A stretch of 64,000 bases of DNA from NCBI GenBank assembly GCA_034521975.1, contig JAXHLR010000003.1:62001-126000 (forward strand), given 5' to 3'. The stretch comes from Acidimicrobiales bacterium. Its GTDB lineage: Bacteria > Actinomycetota > Acidimicrobiia > Acidimicrobiales > SKKL01. Shown one piece after another: positions 39,826-47,275 of the stretch; positions within the stretch are counted from its first letter, which is position 1; every line of letters starts with the position of its first letter. A program made the position numbers and the translations under genes. Under the pieces are notes generated by a model. The model saw nothing but the letters and a program-made list of their open reading frames with translations. It had not been told where the DNA came from and did not search any database.

Positions 39826-41375
39826 CCGCGGCGGGCCATGCCGATGTCGGCTTCCAGCGTCTTGCCGCGACCGCGCTGCAGCGGAACCCAGAACGGCTCG
39901 CGGTGGTGGACGGCGACCTTCGCTGGACCGGGCGCTCTCTAGCTCGCCGGGTCGGGGCCGCGGCCGATCTTTACCGTGACCTCGGTCTCGGCCCAGGCAG
40001 CCGTATCGCACTACTCAGCCCCAACAGCGCTCACTACGTCGCGGCCCAGCTCGGCGCGGTCATGGCGGGTTGCACCTTCACCGGATTGCACCCACTCGGA
40101 TCGGCGGACGACCACCGCGTGGCACTCGAGCGTCTTGGAGCGGATGCCTTGGTCGTCGACCCGCAGCGATTCGGGGATCGGGCCGCCGAGCTTGTCGCCT
40201 CTGGGGCCGTGCATCGCGTCGTCGACCTCGGCCCCGGCGGCACGGGTGACGACCTAACCGCACTCCCCGATGCCGAGCTGAGCGTGACCGAAGTCGGCGT
40301 GGATGCCGAGGCGTCGATCTCCTTCAGCGGCGGCACGACCGGCCGCCCGAAGGGCGTCGTTCGGTCCCACCGAGCGCTCGCTTGGTCGGCGATGCTCATG
40401 GTCGGTGAATGGGACTGGCCGCGGGTGGTGCGATTCCTCGCCATCGCACCCCTCACCCACGCCACCGGGGCCATGGTCGTCCCGGTGCTCCTACGCGGCG
40501 GCCAAGTGCACATCCACGACGGGTTCGATGCCCGAGCGGTCCTCGCAGCCGTGGAGGAGAACGACATCACTGCGACGTTCGTGGTACCGACCATGCTCTA
40601 CGCATTGCTCGACCACCCGGACATCGACCGGAGGGACCTGTCGAGCCTCCAGCACATCATCTACGGAGCAGCGCCAGCGGCACCGGCCCGGCTGGCCGAG
40701 GCGATGGCTCGCTTCGGACCCGTATTGATGCAACTGTACGGACAGGTCGAGGCGCCCAACACCATCACCGCTCTGCGTACCACCGAGCATCGCGCCGACG
40801 ATCCCGCCCGGCTGGCATCGTGCGGGAAGCCGCTCGCCGGCCTCGACGTGGTGCTGCTCGACCCGGCCGGAAACGAGGTCGCGCGGGGAACGCCAGGCGA
40901 GATCTGCGTGCGGGGCCCGCTCGTCATGGACGGTTACCTCGACAACGAGGAGGCCACGGCCGAGGCGCTACAAGGCGGGTGGCTCCACACGGGAGACATC
41001 GCCGTCGCCGACGAGGACGGGTATCTGACGATCGTCGACCGGGCGAAGGACATGATCGTGACCGGCGGCTTCAACGTCTACCCGCGCGAGGTGGAGGACG
41101 TCCTGGCCACCCATGCCTCGGTGGCCACAGCGGCGGTGATCGGCGTGCCCGACGATCACTGGGGCGAGGCAGTCGTCGCCTACGTCACCTCACGACCGGG
41201 TGAAACCATCGACGTCGAGGCGCTACGGGCCCTGGTCCGGGAACGCAAAGGACCGGTCCATGCGCCGAAGGCGATCCATGTTGTCGACACCATCGCGGTC
41301 ACCGCCTTGGGCAAACCTGACAAAAAGGCGCTACGCAACCGGCACTGGACCGGCGAGGACCGAGGCGTCCACTAG
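39822..41375 (+). CDS. Acyl-CoA synthetase (AMP-forming)
   Basis: This 517-residue ligase adenylates a carboxylic acid and transfers it to CoA. S-F-S-G-G-T-T-G-R-P-K-G is the P-loop near residue 167; later come G-W-L-H-T-G-D-I-A, the hinge D-R-A-K-D-M-I and the C-terminal catalytic lysine in L-G-K-P-D-K-K. It is the last gene of the CMD-thiolase operon. Activation of the imported acid or of a ring-cleavage product is inferred. After it, 41376-41560 holds no recognisable gene. Confidence 0.9.
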   Translation: MTAAGHADVGFQRLAATALQRNPERLAVVDGDLRWTGRSLARRVGAAADLYRDLGLGPGSRIALLSPNSAHYVAAQLGAVMAGCTFTGLHPLGSADDHRVALERLGADALVVDPQRFGDRAAELVASGAVHRVVDLGPGGTGDDLTALPDAELSVTEVGVDAEASISFSGGTTGRPKGVVRSHRALAWSAMLMVGEWDWPRVVRFLAIAPLTHATGAMVVPVLLRGGQVHIHDGFDARAVLAAVEENDITATFVVPTMLYALLDHPDIDRRDLSSLQHIIYGAAPAAPARLAEAMARFGPVLMQLYGQVEAPNTITALRTTEHRADDPARLASCGKPLAGLDVVLLDPAGNEVARGTPGEICVRGPLVMDGYLDNEEATAEALQGGWLHTGDIAVADEDGYLTIVDRAKDMIVTGGFNVYPREVEDVLATHASVATAAVIGVPDDHWGEAVVAYVTSRPGETIDVEALRALVRERKGPVHAPKAIHVVDTIAVTALGKPDKKALRNRHWTGEDRGVH

Positions 41376-41560
41376 CCCATGCGTTCCAGGAGTCCAAGGG
41401 TCGTCGGGTGGGCGCGTTTGCGGAAGTGGTCGTGATGCGAATCTGAAGGTGGCCCGGTGGGGATAGGGGTCTGACAGGCAATGTGGGGGGCGCGGATGTG
41501 GCCGGTGACGCAGGGATGACCGCAGCGCCGTCGGCGGCCCTGGCGGCCGCAAAGCAACTG

Positions 41561-41616
41561 CCCCCGCCGGTGACGTAGGCGCCCGTCCCCGACAGGGCCA
41601 GACCGTTGCTCGACAT
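41561..41616 (-). pseudogene. Truncated 5' end of the SDR gene
   Basis: On the minus strand ATG 41616 begins M-S-S-N-G-L-A-L-S-G-T-G-A-Y-V-T-G-G-G, identical to the start of the SDR at 29885. Homology stops after codon 19 at the edge of the repeat, and the frame then runs into unrelated sequence. It is a by-product of the duplication, not a gene. Confidence 0.85.
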
Positions 41617-41659
41617 GACCGCATCCTGCCAGAGCCGCGAAACAACCTGCCCGATCGGC

Positions 41660-41688
41660 TTGACACTCGAACTGGTGTTCGATATGGT
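41660..41688 (+). promoter_or_regulatory. SOS-regulated promoter with embedded LexA box
   Basis: TTGACA (41660-41665) and TATGGT (41683-41688) are separated by exactly 17 nt. The spacer contains TCGAAC-TGGT-GTTCGA at 41667-41682, a perfect match to the actinobacterial LexA consensus TCGAAC-N4-GTTCGA. LexA bound here would cover the promoter, so the DUF222/HNH gene should be induced by DNA damage. Confidence 0.8.
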
Positions 41689-41782
41689 GGTGGGACTTCC
41701 CCATCGGAGCTGACCCGTCCGGCCATGTGGGCCGGGTGGTGGCGAGGCTCCCTCTTGTCCGGTCGAGCGCGGAGTCGTCCCG

Positions 41783-43000
41783 ATGGGTGATCCCAGGATC
41801 TGCGAATCCAACGAGGGTGAGCGGGTGGTGTCGGCGAACGCCGCCGCGTATCTGGAGCAGTCGCCGGCTGGTCGGGCCGAGACGATCTCGCAGCTGTCCG
41901 CCCTGTTGGCCGCGACCCACGCCGAGCTGCTCGACGTGGTCTGCGCTGCCGATGTCGCCGGCGACTGGGTCGACGACGGCGCGACCGGAGTCGTGCCGTG
42001 GCTGATCGGCCAGGTCGGGGTGGCGAACCCCACCGCACGCGAGTGGGTGCGGGTCGCCGACGCGCTCCAGGACCTCCCGGCGCTGCGGGCCACCTACGCC
42101 GCGGGTGCGCTGTCGTGGGACCAGGTGCGCCACGCCACCAAGTTCGCCTCCAGCGTCGACGACGACGAGCTCGCCGCGTCCCTCCCCGGCTTGTCGGCGA
42201 ACCAGATCGCGCTCATGGCCCGCCAGCGGCGCCCCATCCCCGACGCCGAGGCCAACGAGGCGCACGCCAACCGCGAGCTGTCGTGGCGACGCGACCACCG
42301 TCGCGGCGGGTTCACCTACCGGGGGTTCCTGCCGTTCGACCAGGGCGCCGCCATCAACGCCGCCATCGACCGCCACGCCGAGCGAGCCGGACCCAACCCG
42401 ACGACGGGGGAGTGGGACCGGATCGGTCGACGCCGCGCCGACGCCCTGCACGACCTCGCCACCCGCGCCATCAGCGCCGATCCCGACCCCGACCGCGCCA
42501 CGGTCGTGATCCACGCCGACGCCAAGGTCGTCGACGGCGAGGTCGCAGGCAACGGGTTCCTCGCCGACGTCGCCATCTGCCAGACCAGCCTGTTGCGGTC
42601 GTTGTGCCACGCCCGGGTCGAGGTCGCGTTGCACGGCCCCGACGGCGACACCGTCGGCATCGCCCGTGCCAGCCAGCAGATCCCCGCCTGGTTGGCCCGC
42701 CACATCGGCGCCCGCGACCTCACCTGCCGGTTCCCCGGCTGCGAACGCAAGATCCGCCAGATCCACCACATCGTCCACTGGACCAACGACGGCGAGACCA
42801 ACGCCGACAACCTCTGCGGCCTGTGCTGGTACCACCACCGCCTGGTCCACGAAGGCGGCTGGAACGTCGAGGGCGACCCCGACGGCGAGCTCACCTTCGT
42901 CAGCCCCGGCGGGCGGCGCCGCCTCACCAGCCGACCCCAACCACTCGACGACCACGTCCGCCAAACAGCCACCCGGGCCCGTCGAAGTCGTTCGCCATGA
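41783..43000 (+). CDS. DUF222 protein with C-terminal HNH endonuclease (13E12-like)
   Basis: The 405-residue protein has a DUF222 region (about 30-300) and a C-terminal HNH nuclease. Zinc ligands start at C315 and C320 (C-R-F-P-G-C), the HH of the motif is H328-H329 in I-H-H-I-V-H-W, and C-G-L-C-W-Y-H-H closes it. This is the architecture of the mycobacterial 13E12 repeat family, which is multicopy and partly LexA-controlled. Here the gene has its own SOS box, and a decayed second copy lies 11.7 kb away. The DNA target is unknown. Its stop overlaps the next start (ATGA). Confidence 0.9.
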   Translation: MGDPRICESNEGERVVSANAAAYLEQSPAGRAETISQLSALLAATHAELLDVVCAADVAGDWVDDGATGVVPWLIGQVGVANPTAREWVRVADALQDLPALRATYAAGALSWDQVRHATKFASSVDDDELAASLPGLSANQIALMARQRRPIPDAEANEAHANRELSWRRDHRRGGFTYRGFLPFDQGAAINAAIDRHAERAGPNPTTGEWDRIGRRRADALHDLATRAISADPDPDRATVVIHADAKVVDGEVAGNGFLADVAICQTSLLRSLCHARVEVALHGPDGDTVGIARASQQIPAWLARHIGARDLTCRFPGCERKIRQIHHIVHWTNDGETNADNLCGLCWYHHRLVHEGGWNVEGDPDGELTFVSPGGRRRLTSRPQPLDDHVRQTATRARRSRSP

Positions 43001-43242
43001 AGACCACCGAGGGTACGGTGAATGACATGGGCAAGAAGACCACCGTCTACCTCCCGGACGACCTCAAAGCCGCGGTCGAACGCGAGGCGACGCGTCGCGG
43101 CGTGTCCGAGGCCGAGGTGATCCGCCACGCGATCGCCGCGCTGGTGACCCGGCCGGCACCTCGATTCGGCCTCATCGACGGTGAACCGATCGCCGAGCGC
43201 GCCGACGAGCTCCTGTCCAGCGTCAGGCCAGCTGGTCGATGA
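42997..43242 (+). CDS. Ribbon-helix-helix (CopG-like) protein, possible orphan antitoxin
   Basis: From ATG 42997 the protein has 81 residues; GTG 43018 (with GAGGG close by) or ATG 43027 would give 74 or 71. K-K-T-T-V-Y-L-P-D-D-L-K is a ribbon-helix-helix DNA-binding strand, and the tail P-I-A-E-R-A-D-E-L-L resembles VapB-type antitoxins. No PIN-domain or other toxin follows; the next gene is convergent and overlaps by 20 nt. It is coupled to the HNH gene through ATGA, so it could also be a regulator of that element. Confidence 0.7.
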   Translation: MKTTEGTVNDMGKKTTVYLPDDLKAAVEREATRRGVSEAEVIRHAIAALVTRPAPRFGLIDGEPIAERADELLSSVRPAGR

Positions 43243-45322
43243 GGAACGCCAGCACCAGCGCCTCGTCGCGCCAGGCGTCGTAGCGGCCGGACGGGCCGCC
43301 GTGGCCGGCCCCCATCTCGGTCTTGAGCAGGATGGGCCGGTCGCCCGTGGTGACCTCGCGCAGGCGGGCGACCCACTTGGCCGGCTCCCAGTACGACACC
43401 CGGGGATCGTTCAGCCCCGCGGTGGCGAGCACGGCGGGATAGGCCACCGGGGCCACGTTCTCGTAGGGGGCGTACGACTTCATGTACTCGTACACGTCGG
43501 GGTCGTGGAGCGGGTCGCCCCACTCCTCCCACTCGGTGACGGTCAGCGGCAGCGTCGGGTCGAGGATCGTGTTGAGCGTGTCGACGAAAGGCACCTCGGC
43601 CACCGCCGCCCCGCACAGGTCGGGCGCCAGGTTCAGCACCGCGCCAACGAGCAGGCCGCCGGCCGACCCGCCCCGGATGCCGAGCTGGCCGGGCGTGGTC
43701 AGGCCCACCTCGACGAGGTGACGGGCCGCGGCGACGAAGTCACCGAAGGTGTTGCGCTTGGCCAGCTCCTTGCCGTCGAGGTACCAGCGCCGGCCCATCT
43801 CACCGCCCCCACGTACGTGGGCGATGGCGAACACGAACCCACGGTCGAGCAGGCTCAACCGCGCCGACGAGAACCACGGGTCCATGCTCATCTCATAGGA
43901 GCCGTAGCCGTAGAGCACCGCCGGACCCGGGCGGTCGGTGGCACGGTCGCGGCGATGGACGAGCGAGATCGGCACCTCCACGCCGTCGGCGGCGGTCGCC
44001 CACAGTCGCTCGGTCGCGTAGTCGGCGGGGTCGTAGCCACCCAGCACCGGCTGTTGCTTGCGCAGCACCCGCTCGCCGGTCACCAGATCGACATCGAAGA
44101 TCGACGACGGCGTCACCAGCGACGTGTAGCCGTAGCGCAGCACCGTGGTGTCGAACTCGGCGTTGGCCGCCCCCGACACGGTGCCCACCGCCTCGGGCTG
44201 GTCGATGACGTGCTCGGTCCCGTCGGAGAAGCGCCGCACCCGGATCCGGGTCAACCCACCGGCACGCTCGTGCAGCACCAGGTGGTCGGCGAAGGTGTCG
44301 AGGCCCTCGAGCTTCACGTCGGGGTCGTGGGGGACCAGCACCTCCCAGCTGTCCCTCCCGACCCCGTCGTCGGGCGCGGTCACCACACAGAAGTTCTCGG
44401 CATCGCCGGCGTTGGTGAGGATCACGAACCGGTCGCCGTGGTGGTCGACCGAGTACTCCACGCGGTGCTCGCGGGGCGCCACCACCCGGAGCTCGCCGTG
44501 GGGATCGTCGCCGGCCAGCACCCAGGCCTCGTCGGTCACCTTCGAACCCAGGTGCACCACGATGAACCGGTCGTCCTTGGTGCGTCCGAGCGAGACGAAG
44601 AAGTGTTCGTCGGGCTCGTCGAGCACCAGCACGTCGTCGCTCGCCGGGGTTCCGATCACGTGACGCCACACCTGGTGGGGTCGCATCGCCGCGTCGGGCT
44701 TCACATAGAACAGCACGGTGGCGTCGTCGGACCACGCCGTGCCATAGGTGACCTCGGGGACCTCGTCGGGCAGGTCGTCGCCGGTGGTGAGGTCGCGCAC
44801 CCGCAGCGTGTACTTCTCCGACCCGTCGTGGTCGGTCGCGTAGGCGAGCCACCGGTGGTCCAGGCTCAGGTCGAAGGCACCGAGGGCGAAGTAGTCGCTG
44901 TCGCCCGCCAGCTCGTTCTCGTCCAACAGGACCTGCTCGCCCGGCCAGGCCACACCGGGCTCGATCGCCGGCGGCGGATCGTCGAGGGTCAACCGCTCGC
45001 TCGCCGCCGGAACCCGGCAGTGCCGGCCGTACTGGCTGCCTTCGGTCGTGCGCCCGAAGTACCACCACCCCTTCGAGTGGACCGGCACCGACAGATCGGT
45101 CTCCTGCACCCGCGACCGGATCTCGTCGAACAGCCGCTGCTGCAGCTCGCCCGTGTGGGCCATCGCCGCCTCGGTGTGGGCGTTCTCGGCCTCGAGGTGG
45201 GCGACCACCGCCGGATCGTCGCGGTCGCGCAGCCAGGCATACGGATCGACGACCTCGTCGCCGTGATGGGCGCGGGCAACCGGGCGGGAGTCCGGGATCG
45301 GTGCGTTCATCCTCTGAGCCAC
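43223..45322 (-). CDS. ptrB: Oligopeptidase B (S9A prolyl oligopeptidase family)
   Basis: This 699-residue cytoplasmic serine peptidase cleaves short peptides after basic residues. It has an N-terminal beta-propeller (about 75-420) and a C-terminal alpha/beta-hydrolase. The nucleophile is in G-G-S-A-G-G, Asp in L-N-D-P-R-V and His in G-A-G-H-G-G. G-G-G-E-M-G-R-R-W-Y is typical of the family. A TACCGT hexamer ends 8 nt before GTG 45322, favouring that start over ATG 45310, which has AGAGG directly abutting it. Confidence 0.92.
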   Translation of the reverse strand: MAQRMNAPIPDSRPVARAHHGDEVVDPYAWLRDRDDPAVVAHLEAENAHTEAAMAHTGELQQRLFDEIRSRVQETDLSVPVHSKGWWYFGRTTEGSQYGRHCRVPAASERLTLDDPPPAIEPGVAWPGEQVLLDENELAGDSDYFALGAFDLSLDHRWLAYATDHDGSEKYTLRVRDLTTGDDLPDEVPEVTYGTAWSDDATVLFYVKPDAAMRPHQVWRHVIGTPASDDVLVLDEPDEHFFVSLGRTKDDRFIVVHLGSKVTDEAWVLAGDDPHGELRVVAPREHRVEYSVDHHGDRFVILTNAGDAENFCVVTAPDDGVGRDSWEVLVPHDPDVKLEGLDTFADHLVLHERAGGLTRIRVRRFSDGTEHVIDQPEAVGTVSGAANAEFDTTVLRYGYTSLVTPSSIFDVDLVTGERVLRKQQPVLGGYDPADYATERLWATAADGVEVPISLVHRRDRATDRPGPAVLYGYGSYEMSMDPWFSSARLSLLDRGFVFAIAHVRGGGEMGRRWYLDGKELAKRNTFGDFVAAARHLVEVGLTTPGQLGIRGGSAGGLLVGAVLNLAPDLCGAAVAEVPFVDTLNTILDPTLPLTVTEWEEWGDPLHDPDVYEYMKSYAPYENVAPVAYPAVLATAGLNDPRVSYWEPAKWVARLREVTTGDRPILLKTEMGAGHGGPSGRYDAWRDEALVLAFLIDQLA

Positions 45323-45330
45323 AGAACCAC

Positions 45331-45336
45331 ACGGTA
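45331..45336 (-). promoter_or_regulatory. Probable -10 element of the oligopeptidase B gene
   Basis: On the minus strand TACCGT ends 8 nt before GTG 45322 with no ribosome-binding site between, as at other probable leaderless genes of the window. Confidence 0.45.
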
Positions 45337-45378
45337 GGGCCCGGCACCTCCCTCGCCCTCAACTACGGTGACCCCGCC

Positions 45379-46218
45379 ATGACGAGCTACGTCTACCTCA
45401 ACCTTCCCGAGCGGACCGGTCGGCGGCGATCGATCGAGCTGCAAGCACGATTGCACCGGCTCGATGTCCGCCGGATCGAGGCGCTCGGACCTGAGCAAGG
45501 CCGCAAGGTGCTCCCCGGCTCCGAACTGGAGCTCGGCGAGCTCGGCCTCAACGCCACCTGGGTCTCGATGTTGCGTGACCTGATCGAAGGAGGACCCGGC
45601 AGCGAGCACGAGTGGCTGGTGCTCCTCGAAGACGACACGCTGCTCGCGCCACGGTTCCGCCGGCGCGTCGACCGGGTGCTCGATCAGGTGCCCGACGAGT
45701 GCATGCTGGTGCAGCTCGGACGCGTCACTCCCTTCCAACCCACCCCCGGCGACCTCGTGATGGCGATCGTGGGCGCGGCGGTCCGGTACACGATCAAGCA
45801 CGGTGGCGCGGCCTGGCGACGCCGTCGCGAGCCACGCCAGGAGTTCACGACCGAGCTCGCCTGGGGATCCCATGTGGTGGCGGTCCGCGTGTCGAGCATC
45901 CCCGAACTGCTCGCTGCGTTCCTCGAGGTCGACCTCGTCACCGATGAGTTGTTCAAGCTACAGGCTCGGGAACACCCGGGAACCATGCTCCGGTACCACC
46001 GACAGCTCGGGTGGCAGCTCCCCTTCCGATCCGACATCTTCCTCACGAGACAGCTGAAGAACGCCCGCAAGCCCGGCATCCCCCGGACCAACCGAGCACT
46101 GATCGCCCGCTGGTTGCGCAAGGCCAGTCGCTACCTGCGCAACCGGATCGGGACCCACCCGCGCATCGCTACCGCTGTTGGTCGCGGTCGCGGCGGACCT
46201 GGACCCGGCGGCCCCTGA
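45379..46218 (+). CDS. Glycosyltransferase family 25-like protein
   Basis: The 279-residue protein begins Y-V-Y-L-N-L-P-E-R-T-G-R-R, and near residue 76 has W-L-V-L-L-E-D-D-T-L-L, the acidic D-D donor site of GT25 (LgtB/LpsA-like) transferases. It would add a hexose to a surface glycan, although it lies 17 kb from the polysaccharide locus. ATG 45379 was chosen because the N-terminal strand starts there and a TACGGT hexamer lies 9 nt upstream. The last 16 codons lie in a 78-bp block copied from the helicase 3' end, so the natural C-terminus may have been altered. Confidence 0.8.
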   Translation: MTSYVYLNLPERTGRRRSIELQARLHRLDVRRIEALGPEQGRKVLPGSELELGELGLNATWVSMLRDLIEGGPGSEHEWLVLLEDDTLLAPRFRRRVDRVLDQVPDECMLVQLGRVTPFQPTPGDLVMAIVGAAVRYTIKHGGAAWRRRREPRQEFTTELAWGSHVVAVRVSSIPELLAAFLEVDLVTDELFKLQAREHPGTMLRYHRQLGWQLPFRSDIFLTRQLKNARKPGIPRTNRALIARWLRKASRYLRNRIGTHPRIATAVGRGRGGPGPGGP

Positions 46219-46242
46219 TCGTGGTTCGGCCCAGCGCGGCGA
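46165..46242 (+). repeat. 78-bp direct repeat, left copy
   Basis: Matches 47198-47275 with three mismatches in the same orientation. The right copy is the native 3' end of the DEAD-box helicase gene (last 24 codons and stop). The left copy is the same sequence in antisense at the 3' end of the GT25-like gene. Confidence 0.9.
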
Positions 46243-46250
46243 GAGCGGAT

Positions 46251-47141
46251 TCAGGGTGCCTGGAAGGTGTCGGCCCACTGCCGGGCGAGGGGTGGTAGCT
46301 CCCCCGACACGATCAGGTCGAACAGGGCCTCCGCTTCAGCAACGGTGAAGTATCCCCGAACCACACCCGGCCAGGCTCGCGCGTCGGACCGACGCACGAT
46401 ACCGCGAACCCGCACCGGCACATGCTCCGCTCCCAGCGCCGCGACAGCAGCCGCCCGATGCTGCCCAACGCCGATGCACCAGGTCCAGTCACGGCCGGAG
46501 GTCGTGAGCCACCACGCCTCGATGTCCCCATCGTCGGCATCGGTGTTCACGTAGCCGCTTGTCTGGAGACTCTCAACAATGGAAGCCAACCTGTCCAACT
46601 CGATCTGTATGCCCTGTTCCGACAGAGGACCAGCCAGCGGATAGAACTCGCTGATCGGCAACGCCTGCCCGGCAAGTGAGGCCTCGCGCCAATAGACGCC
46701 GGCCATGACGTACTGCTGCTCAGCTACGGAGCGGTCCATCACCCAGGGCATGGCAATGCCCCACGCTGGTGTCTGCGCCAGAGTCGGATTCGATTCACCA
46801 ACTCCCGTCCACTCAGCGAAGGACGCCGGCTGGCTCATGGCGTAGAACGTGTCCAGGCATCGTCGTGGCTGACCCTCGAAATTCCTGCCAACTGCGAGCT
46901 CGAGCGCTGTAGCCACGAACGGGTGCTTTTCGGCCGTGAGTGGATGGAACCAGAGGCCCCGCCCGTCGACTATCGGTGCATCGATCCGGGCTGGGTCACA
47001 AAGGTACTGCGCGGTGATCGGATCGTTCCCGAGATCGCTGAGGTCTCGGACCGGTTGCAGCTGCGAGCGGCGAACCTCGTAGCCCAGTGTTCGGATCGAT
47101 CGTTTCACCGAACCCTTGATCCACCTCCTGACGCTGCTCAC
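46251..47141 (-). CDS. Unknown protein with a ParB-like GQHR segment
   Basis: I do not recognise this 296-residue protein. It starts with a basic helix (R-R-W-I-K-G-S-V-K-R-S-I-R-T-L-G-Y-E-V). Near its C-terminus W-C-I-G-V-G-Q-H-R-A-A-A-V-A-A-L-G is followed by a V-P-V-R-V strand, which resembles the G-x-H-R segment of ParB-like NTPase/nuclease folds. Similar N-terminal helices occur in polysaccharide-locus proteins. GTG 47141 is preferred because it overlaps the stop of an upstream reading-frame remnant (GTGA). It lies between 78-bp direct repeats and looks inserted. Confidence 0.6.
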   Translation of the reverse strand: MSSVRRWIKGSVKRSIRTLGYEVRRSQLQPVRDLSDLGNDPITAQYLCDPARIDAPIVDGRGLWFHPLTAEKHPFVATALELAVGRNFEGQPRRCLDTFYAMSQPASFAEWTGVGESNPTLAQTPAWGIAMPWVMDRSVAEQQYVMAGVYWREASLAGQALPISEFYPLAGPLSEQGIQIELDRLASIVESLQTSGYVNTDADDGDIEAWWLTTSGRDWTWCIGVGQHRAAAVAALGAEHVPVRVRGIVRRSDARAWPGVVRGYFTVAEAEALFDLIVSGELPPLARQWADTFQAP

Positions 47142-47194
47142 AGCCGGCCGAGCTCGTCGGTCTTGGCGATCTGGTGGCAGCTCAGGCACAGCGC
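47138..47194 (-). pseudogene. C-terminal stub of an HNH-like reading frame
   Basis: The minus-strand frame reads A-L-C-L-S-C-H-Q-I-A-K-T-D-E-L-G-R-L then TGA. The L-C-x-x-C-H-x-x-K pattern is what the end of many HNH nucleases looks like. The frame is cut off at the edge of the 78-bp repeat, and its stop overlaps the start of the next gene as GTGA, as real operon genes do. At 18 residues the identification is tentative. Confidence 0.35.
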
Positions 47195-47197
47195 TCA

Positions 47198-47275
47198 ATC
47201 CCTACCGCTGCTGGTCGCGGTCGCGGCGGACCTGGGCCCGGCGGCCCCTGATCGTGGTTCGGCCCAGCGCGGCGA
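47198..47275 (+). repeat. 78-bp direct repeat, right copy (helicase 3' end)
   Basis: Native end of the helicase gene, matching 46165-46242 with three mismatches. Between the copies lie ~955 bp with a gene stub and one complete gene. Confidence 0.9.

Larger units (their letters stand above)
29830..41560. mobile_element. Putative 11.7-kb catabolic genomic island between direct repeats
   Basis: The island carries a GntR regulator, a VOC protein, a deacetylase-fold protein, a seven-gene import operon and a CMD-thiolase-CoA ligase operon. It is flanked by ~152-bp direct repeats, and recombination between them would leave SDR and the DUF222/HNH gene as divergent neighbours with one promoter region. 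No integrase or transposase is visible. Its promoters look different from those of flanking genes (AT-rich TATAAC hexamers). Acquisition by homologous integration of a circle, or by a nuclease-assisted event, is inference. Confidence 0.5.
41561..41712 (+). repeat. Right copy of the ~152-bp direct repeat
   Basis: This copy matches 29830-29981 in the same orientation with about seven mismatches. It keeps an intact promoter and SOS box for the DUF222/HNH gene but only a stub of the SDR gene, whereas the left copy keeps the SDR gene and a dead HNH promoter. Together they describe a single ancestral intergenic region that was duplicated. Confidence 0.9.
41376..41782. other. Gene-free stretch: unassigned sequence, direct repeat and HNH promoter
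   Basis: The first 185 nt (41376-41560) contain no reading frame or signal that I can identify and may be decayed DNA at the island edge. From 41561 the right copy of the direct repeat begins, containing a truncated SDR start, the SOS-type promoter and then an ~88-nt leader before the DUF222/HNH gene. GGAG at 41771-41774 serves as its ribosome-binding site. Confidence 0.7.

Noticed and set aside
41299-42093. 264-residue open frame on the minus strand across the right repeat
   Set aside because: Only its segment at the SDR stub is homologous to a real gene. The rest reads through intergenic DNA and the antisense of the HNH gene.
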